DNA from: Herbidospora galbida | GTDB taxonomy: Bacteria > Actinomycetota > Actinomycetes > Streptosporangiales > Streptosporangiaceae | DNA: 57,827 nt | Assembly: GCF_005233835.1 (NCBI RefSeq) | Contig: NZ_SZQA01000042.1 | Coordinates: 1 to 57,827 of the forward strand | Direction of reading: 5' to 3' | Shown here: piece after piece, positions 24,864 to 33,492 of the stretch | Layout of the letters: each line of letters begins with the position of its first letter | Position numbering within the stretch: the first letter of the stretch is position 1 | The notes under the pieces: generated by a model | The model's database searches: none | Seen by the model: the letters and a program-made list of their open reading frames with translations, nothing else | Told to the model about the DNA's origin: nothing | Translations under genes and position numbers: made by a program

Positions 24864-26405
24864 ATGGATCGGCGGGAGCGGAAGAAGGCCGAGACGCGCC
24901 GGGCGATCACCGGGGCCGCGCTGCGGCTGTTCGCCGAACGCGGGTTCGCCGCCGTCACGGTGGCCGACGTCGCCGCCGAGGCCGACGTCGCGGTCAAGAC
25001 GGTGTTCAACTACTTCCCGGCGAAGGAGCAGTTGTTCTTCGACGCCGACCCGCCGCTGCTGCCGCGCGGGCCGCTGCCCGAGGAGCCGGTGCCGCAGGTC
25101 GTGGCCGGGTGGGTGGCCGCGACCGGCGTCCTCGACGAGGAGCGGGCGCGGGTCTACCGCGACAACGCCGACCTGCGCGCGCACGCCCGTGAGGCCTTCG
25201 CGGCGCGGGAGGAGGAGCTCGGCGCGGGCGTGACCGGCGCGCTGATCGCGGCGGCGGCGCGGCGGGTGTGGGAGTCGGCGATCCTGCGGGTCGCCGACGG
25301 CGTGCCCGCGCCCACCGCCGCCGAGGAGGCCCGCGACCGGCTGAAAGAGGCGCTGGCCTCCTTCGCCGCGCCTCCGGTCCGCCGCGCCCCCGCCCCCCGC
25401 ACCGACGCCCGGCGGCCGAGCATCCTGCTGGTCGCGCAGGCCGCCGGGGTCAGCGCGACCACGGTGTCCCACACGCTCAACGGGCGGCGGCCGGTCGCGG
25501 CGGAGACGCGGCGGCGGGTGCTGGAGGCGATCGACCGGCTCGGCTACCGCCCCAACGTGCTGGCCCGGGGGCTACGCACCAACCGCAGCCAGACGATCGG
25601 GCTGGTCATCCCCGACATCACCAACCCGTTCTATCCGGCGCTGGCCCGGGGCCTGCAGGACGTGCTGCGCCCGGCCGGCTACGACGAGATCATCAGCAAC
25701 ACCGACGGCGACCGCGACATGGAACGTGCCGCGATCGAGCAGATGATCGCCCGGCAGGTCGACGGGCTGGCGTTCGCCGTCTTCCACACCCACGCCGAAG
25801 ACCTGCTGCCGGTGATCGAGGCCGGGCTGCCGGTGGTCCGGCTGGGCGGCGTGCAGGTGCAAGACGGCGTCGACCTGGTGCACAGCGACGACGAGGGCGG
25901 CGCCGCCGAGGCGACCCGCCACCTGCTCGAAACGGGCTACCGGCGCATCGGCTTCGTCTGCGGGCCGCGCGCCGAAGGGCCCGCCGCCGAGCGCGTCTCG
26001 GGCTACCGGCTGGCCCTGGCCTCGGCCGGGATCGAGGCCGACCCCCGGCTGGTCGTGCACACCAGCTTCAGCCGGTCGGGCGGCGCGGGCGGCACGTCGT
26101 GGCTGCTCGGCCTGCCCGATCCGCCCGACGCGGTGCTGTGCGCCAACGACATCATGGCCCTCGGCGCGCTCGACGCCGCCATGGCCCGCGGCCTGCGGAT
26201 CCCCGACGACCTGGCGGTCATGGGCTTCGACGACATCGAGGCCGCGAGCCTGGTCTCGCCCCGGCTGACCACGATGGCCAACCCGGCCCGCGAGATCGGC
26301 CGGGCCTGCGGCGAACGCCTGCTCGCCCGCCTGTCGGGCACGGTCGCCGAGAGCTCGACCGAGACGATCATCCCGGCCCGGCTGGTACGCCGCGAGTCGG
26401 CCTGA
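24864..26405 (+). CDS. TetR-LacI fusion transcriptional regulator
   Basis: A continuous 513-residue reading frame holding two complete DNA-binding regulators. Residues 1-60 are a TetR helix-turn-helix ([37 protein letters not shown]) followed by a shortened helical part to ~165. Residues ~185-240 are a LacI headpiece ([20 protein letters not shown], hinge [19 protein letters not shown]) and 245-513 the periplasmic-binding-like sensor ([39 protein letters not shown]). The linker is Ala/Pro/Arg-rich. There is no stop, frameshift sign or internal start with a good ribosome-binding site at the junction. It sits between the catabolic pair and the ABC importer, each preceded by a LacI-type operator. 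Confidence 0.88.
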   Translation: MDRRERKKAETRRAITGAALRLFAERGFAAVTVADVAAEADVAVKTVFNYFPAKEQLFFDADPPLLPRGPLPEEPVPQVVAGWVAATGVLDEERARVYRDNADLRAHAREAFAAREEELGAGVTGALIAAAARRVWESAILRVADGVPAPTAAEEARDRLKEALASFAAPPVRRAPAPRTDARRPSILLVAQAAGVSATTVSHTLNGRRPVAAETRRRVLEAIDRLGYRPNVLARGLRTNRSQTIGLVIPDITNPFYPALARGLQDVLRPAGYDEIISNTDGDRDMERAAIEQMIARQVDGLAFAVFHTHAEDLLPVIEAGLPVVRLGGVQVQDGVDLVHSDDEGGAAEATRHLLETGYRRIGFVCGPRAEGPAAERVSGYRLALASAGIEADPRLVVHTSFSRSGGAGGTSWLLGLPDPPDAVLCANDIMALGALDAAMARGLRIPDDLAVMGFDDIEAASLVSPRLTTMANPAREIGRACGERLLARLSGTVAESSTETIIPARLVRRESA

Positions 26406-26408
26406 CCC

Positions 26409-26460
26409 TTGACACCGAGTGTCGCCCGTGTAAATTCCAGGGACAGTCTTAACGATTTGC
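26409..26460 (+). promoter_or_regulatory. Sigma70-like promoter and LacI-type operator of the sugar ABC importer
   Basis: TTGACA (26409-26414) and TAAATT (26431-26436) with a 16-base spacer form a good housekeeping promoter; transcription would start near 26443. TCTTAACGATTTGC (26447-26460) matches 10 of 14 positions of the palindrome found at 22625-22638, including AACG and TTTGC, and lies just downstream of the start site where binding would block transcription. Confidence 0.6.
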
Positions 26461-26482
26461 GTCCCACCCCCAGGGGGCCGAC

Positions 26483-27865
26483 ATGACATCAGTGAAAGCG
26501 CGCATCCTGTCCTTGGCCGCCGTCGCCACCTTGGTGGCCGCCGGTTGCTCGACAGGCGGCGGACAGACGAGCGAACCGGCCGCGTCCGGGCAGTCGATCT
26601 CGATGTGGACCTTCAAGCAGTCCCACGCGACCGCACTCCAGAAGGCCGCCGAGCAGTTCACCGCGCAGACCGGCATCAGCGTGAAGGTCGAGGCCGTCAC
26701 GCCCGACGACGTCTTCAAGAGCAAGATCCAGAGCGCCGCCCAGACGGGCGACCTGCCCGACGTCCTGGAGGCCCACGCCGCGGGCGAGGACCTGGAGCTC
26801 GGCGCCTCCGGCCTGCTCGCCGACATCAGCGGCGACGTGAACGACGCGTGGAAGGGCCGGTTCCTGCCGTCCACGCAGAACGCGGGCGTGCTCGACCAGG
26901 GCCGCATCGACCGGGCGGCGGCCGACTCGCCGTTCAAACAGGCCAAGGCGGGGTCGATGTACGCCGTCCCGTTCACGGCCGGCGCGTTCGGCATCGTCTA
27001 CGCCAACAAGGAGAAGCTCCAGGCCGCCGGGCTCAGCCCCGACACTCCCCCGGCCAGCTGGGAGGAGTTCGTGGCGGCGCTCAAGACGTCCACGGAGAAG
27101 GACCCGCAGGCGGGCGGCCTCTCGCTCGGCCTGAAGGTCAGCCAGGTCGGGTTCAACTGGGTCTACCAGCCGCTCGCCCACGCCTACCTCGGCAAGGAGA
27201 AGTTCCAGGGGCTGTTCGGCAAGGACACCACGGCCGGCTTCGGATCGCCCGACGGGGTCAAGACCCTCGATCTGTACGCGCAGCTCACGCCCTACTGGAT
27301 GCCCGGCGCGACCACCCTCGGGATCGACGAGGCCGACATCGCGTTCGCCCAGGGCAAGTCGGCCTACAACGTCGGCGGCACCTTCACCCTGGCGTTCCTG
27401 GCCCAGAACGGCATGTCGCCCGACAAGGTGCTCACCTTCCCGATCCCGCCGTCGGCGTCGGGGGCGCACAAGGACATCGTGATGGCCCCGTTGGCCCTGA
27501 CCTCCCTCGGCGTCACCTCCACCTCGAAGAACCGGGCCGCCGCGCTGAAGTGGATCGACTACGTCACCTCGCCGGCCGGCGCGGGCCTGGTCGCCAAGGA
27601 GTCGCTCGACCTCCCGGCCACCGACCTGGGCGCCGAGGCGGCCACGCTGATGGGCCCGGAACTGGCCGCGCTGCAGAAGTACTTCACCGGCGACCCGGCC
27701 AGCACCTACGACGCGGGCGACACGACGTTCTTCCCCGGCGGCTACGACCAGGTCAAACCGGGTGACGCGGTCGTCCGGCTGTCCCCGCTCAAGGAGCTCG
27801 ACCCGGCGCAGGCCGGCAAGGAGCTCGACGCCATCTTCGGCGCGATGTGGAAGTCAGCCGAGTAG
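26483..27865 (+). CDS. Sugar ABC transporter substrate-binding lipoprotein (CUT1)
   Basis: A 460-residue extracellular solute-binding protein of family 1. The lipobox VAAGC gives lipidated C22. The opening ISMWTFKQSHATALQ and the block VPFTAGAFGIVYANKEKL are typical of carbohydrate-binding members, and FAQGKSAYNVGGTF is the conserved late motif. ATG 26483 follows AGGGGG. First gene of the importer operon with two permeases; substrate likely the sugar, oligosaccharide or uronate processed by the upstream enzymes. Confidence 0.92.
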   Translation: MTSVKARILSLAAVATLVAAGCSTGGGQTSEPAASGQSISMWTFKQSHATALQKAAEQFTAQTGISVKVEAVTPDDVFKSKIQSAAQTGDLPDVLEAHAAGEDLELGASGLLADISGDVNDAWKGRFLPSTQNAGVLDQGRIDRAAADSPFKQAKAGSMYAVPFTAGAFGIVYANKEKLQAAGLSPDTPPASWEEFVAALKTSTEKDPQAGGLSLGLKVSQVGFNWVYQPLAHAYLGKEKFQGLFGKDTTAGFGSPDGVKTLDLYAQLTPYWMPGATTLGIDEADIAFAQGKSAYNVGGTFTLAFLAQNGMSPDKVLTFPIPPSASGAHKDIVMAPLALTSLGVTSTSKNRAAALKWIDYVTSPAGAGLVAKESLDLPATDLGAEAATLMGPELAALQKYFTGDPASTYDAGDTTFFPGGYDQVKPGDAVVRLSPLKELDPAQAGKELDAIFGAMWKSAE

Positions 27866-27867
27866 CC

Positions 27868-28770
27868 ATGGCGACCCGGTGGAGGGAGTGGCTCACCGGC
27901 TGGGCGTTCGTGTTCCCGGCCGTGGCCCTCTTCGCGGTGATGGGCGTCTACACGATCGGCAGCGGCCTTGCGCTGAGCTTCGCCTCGTGGAACGGGTTCA
28001 CCCCCGAGTGGATCTGGGTGGGCCTGGAGAACTACGCCGACCTGCTCTGGGCCGACCCGTCGCTCGCCCCGGGCGTGCGGCGGGCGGCGTGGAACACCCT
28101 CCAGGTGTGCGTGGCGGTGCCGCTGCTGACCGTGCTCATCTCGCTGCCGCTGGCGGTGACGCTCAACTCCGTGCGCCGCCTGCGGGGGCTGCTGCGCTCG
28201 GTGTACTTCCTGCCGTACGTCACCACCGGCATCGCCACCTACTACGCCTGGCGCTACCTGCTCGAACCCGAGGGCTCCATCAACCTGATGCTGCGCTCAG
28301 CAGGCCTCGGCTCGCTGGCGCAGCCGCAGGGCTGGCTGGCCAACCCCTCGACGGCGCTGTGGACGCTGATCCTGATCCTGGTCTGGTCGGCGGTGCCGAC
28401 CGCGACGCTGCTCTACCTGACCGGGCTCCAGGCGATCGACCCGAGCATGGTCGAGGCGGCCCGCATCGACGGCGCGGCCCCCCGGCAGGTGCTGCGGCGG
28501 ATCATCGTGCCGCTGCTGACGCCGATGACGGCCGGGATCGTCCTGCTGGGCGTCCGCGACTCGCTGCACGGGTTCCAGATCTTCCTGATCATGACGAACG
28601 GCGGGCCCGGCGGGCACACCAACGTGCTCGCCCTGGAGACCTACGAACTGGCCTTCTTCAAGGGGCTGGCGCCGACGCTCGGGCTGTCGAGCGCGCTGGG
28701 CTGGCTGCTGTTCGTGGGGGCCGTGCTGCTGACCCTGGCCAACGCCCGGCTGCTGAGGAGGGTGCGGTGA
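27868..28770 (+). CDS. Sugar ABC transporter permease 1 (CUT1, MalF-like)
   Basis: A 300-residue permease with six hydrophobic spans, starting GWAFVFPAVALFAVMGVY. The EAA loop that contacts the ATPase reads VEAARIDGAAPRQVLRRIIV followed by PLL. ATG 27868 lies two bases after the binding-protein stop; a GTG at 27847 is less likely. No ATPase gene is present in the operon, as usual for actinomycete CUT1 importers that share the MsiK ATPase. Confidence 0.9.
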   Translation: MATRWREWLTGWAFVFPAVALFAVMGVYTIGSGLALSFASWNGFTPEWIWVGLENYADLLWADPSLAPGVRRAAWNTLQVCVAVPLLTVLISLPLAVTLNSVRRLRGLLRSVYFLPYVTTGIATYYAWRYLLEPEGSINLMLRSAGLGSLAQPQGWLANPSTALWTLILILVWSAVPTATLLYLTGLQAIDPSMVEAARIDGAAPRQVLRRIIVPLLTPMTAGIVLLGVRDSLHGFQIFLIMTNGGPGGHTNVLALETYELAFFKGLAPTLGLSSALGWLLFVGAVLLTLANARLLRRVR

Positions 28771-29591
28771 CCGCCGCCCGCATCGCGAAGACCGCCGCGT
28801 ACGCGGCGTTGACGATCTACGCCGCGCTGAGCCTCTATCCGTTCCTGTGGATGGTGTCGGGGGCGTTCAAGACCCGCGAGGAGATCCTCGACGGCGGCCA
28901 CCTGATCCCGCGCGAGCCGACCTTCGACACGATCCTCACCACGTGGAACCAGCTCGCGTTCGTCGACTACTTCCGCAACAGCCTGATCGTGACCGGGCTG
29001 ACGGTGCTGGGCGTGCTGGTGGTCTACAGCCTGGCCTCCTACGCGTTCGCGGTGCTCAGGTTCCCGGGCGCCAAAACGCTCTACTGGCTGTTCGTGGCCC
29101 TGCTGTTCGTGCCGGGGATCACGGTGCTGCTGCCGGTGGTGATCCTGGAGAACCGGCTGGGCCTGCTCGGCACCCACATGGGGCTGGTGCTGCCCTTCGT
29201 CAACGGCACGGCCCCGCTGACGGTGCTGCTGCTGACGGCGGCGTACCGGAGCGTCCCGAAGGAGCTGCGCGAGGCCGCGCGGGCCGACGGCGCGAGCGAG
29301 GCGCGGATCTTCCTGCGGGTCTACCTGCCGCTGACCCGGCCCGCGCACATCACGATCGCGGTGCTGACGGCGGTCCCCACGTGGAACGAGTACGTGCTGA
29401 GCCGGGTCTCCCTCAACGACGAGTCGCTCTACACGCTGCCCCTGGGGCTGGAGTCCCTGATTTCCGGTACCGTCGTCCGCTACAACGAGGTGCTCGCGGC
29501 ATCATTGATCATGGTGCTGCCGGTGATCGCGATCTTCGCGTTCCTCCAGCGCTACTTCGTGAACGGTCTGGTCGGTGCGGTGAAAGGGTGA
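28767..29591 (+). CDS. Sugar ABC transporter permease 2 (CUT1, MalG-like)
   Basis: A 274-residue permease with six spans, starting ALSLYPFLWMVSGAFKT, the usual MalG-type opening. The EAA loop reads LREAARADGASEARIFLRVY followed by LPLTRP, and the family C-terminus FLQRYFVNGLVGAVKG is complete. GTG 28767, behind GAGGAGG, overlaps the permease 1 stop by four bases. Confidence 0.92.
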   Translation: MTAARIAKTAAYAALTIYAALSLYPFLWMVSGAFKTREEILDGGHLIPREPTFDTILTTWNQLAFVDYFRNSLIVTGLTVLGVLVVYSLASYAFAVLRFPGAKTLYWLFVALLFVPGITVLLPVVILENRLGLLGTHMGLVLPFVNGTAPLTVLLLTAAYRSVPKELREAARADGASEARIFLRVYLPLTRPAHITIAVLTAVPTWNEYVLSRVSLNDESLYTLPLGLESLISGTVVRYNEVLAASLIMVLPVIAIFAFLQRYFVNGLVGAVKG

Positions 29592-29593
29592 CG

Positions 29594-30073
29594 ATGGTTA
29601 CCGAGACGGACATGGCGCACCTGCGCCGCTGCGTCGAACTGGCCCACGAGGCGTTCGAGGCGGGCGAGGAGCCGTTCGGCTCGGTGCTGGCCACGGCCGA
29701 CGGCACGAAGGTGGCCGAAGACCACAACCGCACGTCGGGCGGCGACGAGACCCGCCACCCCGAGTTCGACCTGGCCCGCTGGGCCGCGAACAACCTGACG
29801 CCGGAACAGCGGGCGGGCGCGACCGTCTACACCTCCGGCGAACACTGCCCGATGTGCTCGGCCGCCCACGCGTGGGTCGGCCTGGGCCGCATCGTGTACG
29901 CCGTCTCGGCTGCTCAGCTGACCGAGTGGCGCGACGGGTGGGGCGCGCCGTCGGCGCCGGTGCGCCCCCTCCCGATCCAGGAGGTGGCGCCCGGGGTGAC
30001 CGTCGAAGGCCCCGTCGCGGCGCTGGAGGCCCCGATGAAGGCCCTCCACCACCGCACGATCACTTCGCGATGA
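29594..30073 (+). CDS. Nucleoside/cytidine-deaminase-family enzyme
   Basis: A 159-residue zinc deaminase. The zinc and proton-shuttle residues are H55-P-E57 (replacing the usual H-A-E) and C85-x2-C88 in EHCPMCSAA, within [14 protein letters not shown] at the N-terminus, as in guanine/cytosine deaminases and TadA-like proteins. ATG 29594 is two bases after the permease stop, so it belongs to the importer operon, which is unexpected for a sugar system and hints at a nucleoside-like or amino-sugar substrate. Its stop overlaps the convergent hydrolase by 14 bases. Confidence 0.85.
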   Translation: MVTETDMAHLRRCVELAHEAFEAGEEPFGSVLATADGTKVAEDHNRTSGGDETRHPEFDLARWAANNLTPEQRAGATVYTSGEHCPMCSAAHAWVGLGRIVYAVSAAQLTEWRDGWGAPSAPVRPLPIQEVAPGVTVEGPVAALEAPMKALHHRTITSR

Positions 30074-30863
30074 ACGTCAGCAGGTCGGCGTTGAACGCCT
30101 TCGCGTAGTCGCCCCTGATCCCGTGCGGCGCCCCCGGGTAGATCTGGAGGGTGGCGTCGGGGATCAGCCGGGCCGACTTCGGGGCCGACGCCTCGAAGGG
30201 CACGATCTGGTCGTCGTCGCCGTGGGCGATCAGGGTCGGCACGTCGATCCGCCCCAGATCCTCGGTGAAATCGGTCTCCGAGAAAGCCCGCACGCACTCG
30301 TAGGCGCTTTTGATGCCGACCTGCATGCTCCACATCCAGAAGGCGTCGATCGCGCCCTGGCTGATCTCGGCGTCCGGCCGGTTGAAACCGTAGAAGGGCA
30401 GCGCGAGGTCCTTGTAGTACTGCGACCGGTCTCCGATCACGCCCTCGCGGATCTCGTCGAAGACCTCGATCGGCATCGAGGCGGCCATGTGCGGCGGGAC
30501 CGCGCTCGCCAGCACCACCTTGTCGACCCGGGAGGTGCCGTGACGGCCGATGTACCTGGTGACCTCGCCGCCGCCGGTCGAGTGGCCGACGAGGACGACG
30601 TCGCGCAGGTCGAGCGTGTCGAGCAGGGCGGCCAGGTCGTCGGCGTAGGTGTCCATGTCGTTGCCGTTCCACGGCTGGTCGGACCGCCCGCCGCCGCGCC
30701 GGTCGTGCGCGATCCCCCGGAAGCCGTGCTCGGCGACGAGGCGCAGCTGGTCGTCCCAGACGTCGGCGGTGAGCGGCCAGCCGTGGCTGAAGACGACGGG
30801 CTGGCCGGTCCCCCAGTCCTTGTAGAAGATCCTGACCCCGTCATTCGTGGTGATGTACGGCAT
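30060..30863 (-). CDS. Alpha/beta hydrolase, non-haem chloroperoxidase-like
   Basis: A 267-residue hydrolase. The nucleophile is S95 in GHSTGGGE, the acid is D217 or D218 in [10 protein letters not shown] and the base is H247 in [20 protein letters not shown] forms the oxyanion region. This is the pattern of cofactor-free haloperoxidases/perhydrolases. ATG 30863 follows GGGGGA; ATG 30878 is an alternative. No secretion signal. Substrate unknown. Confidence 0.88.
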   Translation of the reverse strand: MPYITTNDGVRIFYKDWGTGQPVVFSHGWPLTADVWDDQLRLVAEHGFRGIAHDRRGGGRSDQPWNGNDMDTYADDLAALLDTLDLRDVVLVGHSTGGGEVTRYIGRHGTSRVDKVVLASAVPPHMAASMPIEVFDEIREGVIGDRSQYYKDLALPFYGFNRPDAEISQGAIDAFWMWSMQVGIKSAYECVRAFSETDFTEDLGRIDVPTLIAHGDDDQIVPFEASAPKSARLIPDATLQIYPGAPHGIRGDYAKAFNADLLTFIAK

Positions 30864-30935
30864 TGCGAAATCCCCCATTCCGGAATATGCACATTACCCA
30901 CCGAAATGGCGTCAATACTAATGGTGGAGATTTCA

Positions 30936-30969
30936 CCCTTTCATGACCGGCGACAGAACGGTGAAAGGG
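30936..30969. promoter_or_regulatory. Inverted repeat upstream of methyltransferase gene
   Basis: CCCTTTCA (30936-30943) and TGAAAGGG (30962-30969) form an 8-base perfect inverted repeat with an 18-base spacer, in the 138-base region between two divergent genes and ending 32 bases before the methyltransferase start. It may be an operator or a leader hairpin. Confidence 0.4.
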
Positions 30970-31001
30970 CCGTGACATGCGAAGTGGGCAGGGTGTACGA
31001 C

Positions 31002-32057
31002 ATGGACACCACGAAAATCGAAGACTTCGCGATGAAGATCACCCTGGAGGGCCTGGGCTCCAGCCTCACCCTCCAGACGCACCTGGGCGACCGGCTCGGC
31101 CTGTTCCGCGCCATGGCCGGCGCCGGCCCGCTCACCAGCGCCGACCTGGCCGCCAAGACGGGCCTGTCCGAGCGGTACGTCCGCGAGTGGCTGCGGGTGC
31201 AGGCCGTCGCCGAGCACGTCGACTACGACCCGGCCGCGGGCGCCTACGAACTGCCCGACGAGCACGCCCTGGTGCTGGCCGACGACACCACGATCGCCGC
31301 CCGCGCCTCGGCGTCGCAGATCCAGGCCGCCTCCTGGAAGGCCGCCGACCACCTGGCCGAGGCGTTCCGCACCGGCGAGGGCTTCGCCTGGGACCGCCAC
31401 GACGACAACCTGTTCGACGGCGTGTCGCGGTTCTTCGCCCCGCTCTACCGGTTCAGCCTGGTCGACCACTGGCTGCCCGCCCTCGACGGCGTCACCGAGC
31501 GGCTGGCCGCCGGGGCCCGGGTGCTCGACGTCGGCTGCGGCATGGGGACGTCGTCGATCCTTATGGCCGAGGCCTACCCGAACTCCCGCTTCGAGGGCGT
31601 GGACACCCACGAGCCCTCGATCGAGGCGGCCCGGCTGGCCGCCAAGGACGCCGGGGTCGACGCCCGGGTCCACTTCCACGTCGCCGACTCGGGCGAGGAG
31701 CAGTACGGCACCTGGGACCTGATCTGCTTCTTCGACGCCCTCCACGACATGGGCGACCCGCTGACGGCGGCGACCCGGGCCCGCGAGGCCCTGGCCGACG
31801 GCGGCACCGTCATGGTCGTCGAGCCCTACGCGGCCGACCGCCTGGAGGACACCATCGGCAACCCGATCGCGGCGACCTACGCGGCGGCCTCGGTCATGCT
31901 CTGCCTGCCGCACGGCCTGTCGGAGGGCGCCAGGCTCGGGCTGGGCAACCAGTCGGGCCCCTCCCGCATCGAGGCGCTGCTGCGCGAGGCCGGGTTCGGC
32001 CGGGTGCGGACCGCCCTGACGACCGACTTCAACCTGGTCATCGAGGCCCGCGCCTGA
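31002..32057 (+). CDS. Class I SAM-dependent methyltransferase with N-terminal winged helix
   Basis: A 351-residue protein. Residues ~15-80 form a winged-helix dimerisation domain (LTSADLAAKTGLSERYVREW) as in Rv2258c-type methyltransferases; residues ~165-350 are the methyltransferase with motif I VLDVGCGMGTSS, the acidic FEGVDTHE and DLICFFDALHDM. It likely methylates a small molecule. ATG 31002 is chosen; GTG codons at 30984 and 30993 are possible. The 3' end overlaps the convergent rRNA-methyltransferase-like gene by 20 bases. Confidence 0.85.
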   Translation: MDTTKIEDFAMKITLEGLGSSLTLQTHLGDRLGLFRAMAGAGPLTSADLAAKTGLSERYVREWLRVQAVAEHVDYDPAAGAYELPDEHALVLADDTTIAARASASQIQAASWKAADHLAEAFRTGEGFAWDRHDDNLFDGVSRFFAPLYRFSLVDHWLPALDGVTERLAAGARVLDVGCGMGTSSILMAEAYPNSRFEGVDTHEPSIEAARLAAKDAGVDARVHFHVADSGEEQYGTWDLICFFDALHDMGDPLTAATRAREALADGGTVMVVEPYAADRLEDTIGNPIAATYAAASVMLCLPHGLSEGARLGLGNQSGPSRIEALLREAGFGRVRTALTTDFNLVIEARA

Positions 32058-33117
32058 CCGCGCTCAGCACGACGAACTTCGGATCGCCGGCGACCAGGGT
32101 CGCGTTGCCGAACAGGCGCTTCAGCTTGACGTGGTAGCCGAGGTGCCGGTTGCCGACGATCCGCAGCTCACCACCGGGCCGCAGGGCCCGCTTGGCCTGC
32201 GTGAACATGCGCCACGCCGTCGCGTCGGTGACGGCCTGGTGCGAGTGGAACGGCGGGTTGCACAGCACCAGGTCGGCCGACCCGGGCTCGGCGTCGGCCA
32301 GCCCGTCGCCCACCCGGAACTCCGCCGGGCCCCGCACGTTGGCGCGGGCGGAGGCGACGGCGGCGTAGGACTCGTCGACGAACAGCACCTCGGCGTCGGG
32401 GTTGTCGCGCAGCACGAACGCCCCGACGATCCCGTTGCCGCACCCGAGGTCGACCACCCGCTGCCCCTTGACGGTCTCGGGCAGGTGCTTGAGGAAGAAC
32501 CGGGTGCCGACGTCGAGCCGGTCGCCGCAGAACACCCCGGCGTGGTTGACCAGGTCGAGGCCCTCGTGCGTGTACGTCACCGGAAACCGGCTCGCGACCG
32601 GCGCGGGGCGCGGCTCGGTGAAGATCAGCCGGGCCTTCTTCACCGCCAGAGAGGTGCGGGTCGGGCCGAGGATCCTCTCGAACAGGGCCAGCGTGGAGGT
32701 GTGGATCTCCTTGACCATGCCCGCGCCGAGGATCCTGGTGCCCTCGTGGACCGCCGGCGCGAGCCTGATCAGCTGGTCTTCCAGCAGGGCGAGGCTCTTG
32801 GGGATCCGGACCAGCAGCGTGTCGATGCGGGCCGGCGGGGCGTCTTGGGTCGACAGCAGCGTGGCCTCGGGGAGGCCGAGCCGGGCCAGGTTGGCCAGGG
32901 TCGCCTGCTGGGTCAGGTAGGAGTCGGTGATCTGGACGGGGCGGTGCGCCGCCAGCGCCGTGACCAGCGCGCCCCAGCGGTCGCCGAACACCACGACCGT
33001 GCCCTGGGGCTCGCCGAGTTCGTCGAGGAGGTATTCGTCGGCGGCGTCCCAGGCCCGGAACGGGTCGCGCGGGTCGTCGGGGTGGCGACGCAGGCCGAGA
33101 TCAGAGAGCGGCGACAT
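32038..33117 (-). CDS. RlmG/RsmC-like rRNA guanine-N2 methyltransferase
   Basis: A 359-residue protein with the duplicated methyltransferase fold of RsmC/RlmG: a degenerate N-terminal half and a catalytic C-terminal half with motif I VVDLGCGNGIVGA and the N6/N2-type motif LCNPPFH. The ~360-residue length and NPPF motif favour guanine-N2 methylation of rRNA. ATG 33117 lies inside the end of the YchJ gene (17-base overlap), so it is third in a minus-strand operon after the PEP-utilising enzyme and YchJ. Confidence 0.85.
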   Translation of the reverse strand: MSPLSDLGLRRHPDDPRDPFRAWDAADEYLLDELGEPQGTVVVFGDRWGALVTALAAHRPVQITDSYLTQQATLANLARLGLPEATLLSTQDAPPARIDTLLVRIPKSLALLEDQLIRLAPAVHEGTRILGAGMVKEIHTSTLALFERILGPTRTSLAVKKARLIFTEPRPAPVASRFPVTYTHEGLDLVNHAGVFCGDRLDVGTRFFLKHLPETVKGQRVVDLGCGNGIVGAFVLRDNPDAEVLFVDESYAAVASARANVRGPAEFRVGDGLADAEPGSADLVLCNPPFHSHQAVTDATAWRMFTQAKRALRPGGELRIVGNRHLGYHVKLKRLFGNATLVAGDPKFVVLSAVRRGPR

Positions 33118-33478
33118 AGACCCAGAGGCCGTTCTCACGGGAGAACGAGCTGTGCTCCTCCAGCACCCCGGCCCGGCCGCGCTCGGCGTAGTGGGCCCGG
33201 AACCGGACGGTCCCCTCGGTGTGGATCGCCGACCCGCCGGTGGTCTCGAGGATCTCCAGGGTCGTCCACCGGGTCTTCCGGTCGAGGTCGAGGCGCGGCG
33301 GCCTGGTCGTGGAGTGCCAGGTGGTCAGCAGGTAGGCGGTGTCGCCCTTGGCGTAGGCGGAGAACCGCGACCGCATCAGCGCCTCGGCGGTCGGCGCCGC
33401 CGCCGCACCGGCGTGGAACCGCCCGCAACACTCCCGATATCCCTTGCCCGATCCGCAAGGACACCCCGTCTCGACCAC
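33101..33478 (-). CDS. YchJ-family protein with SEC-C zinc motif
   Basis: A 125-residue protein with an N-terminal SEC-C motif CPCGSGKGYRECCG and the UPF0225/YchJ body (EALMRSRFSAYAKGDTAYLL, TWHSTTRP, VRFRAHY). Function unknown; a zinc-binding or stress-linked role is suggested for the family. Start GTG 33478, 14 bases after the PEP-utilising enzyme stop; its end overlaps the RlmG-like gene. Confidence 0.9.
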   Translation of the reverse strand: MVETGCPCGSGKGYRECCGRFHAGAAAAPTAEALMRSRFSAYAKGDTAYLLTTWHSTTRPPRLDLDRKTRWTTLEILETTGGSAIHTEGTVRFRAHYAERGRAGVLEEHSSFSRENGLWVYVAAL

Positions 33479-33492
33479 CCGGCCATTCTTCC

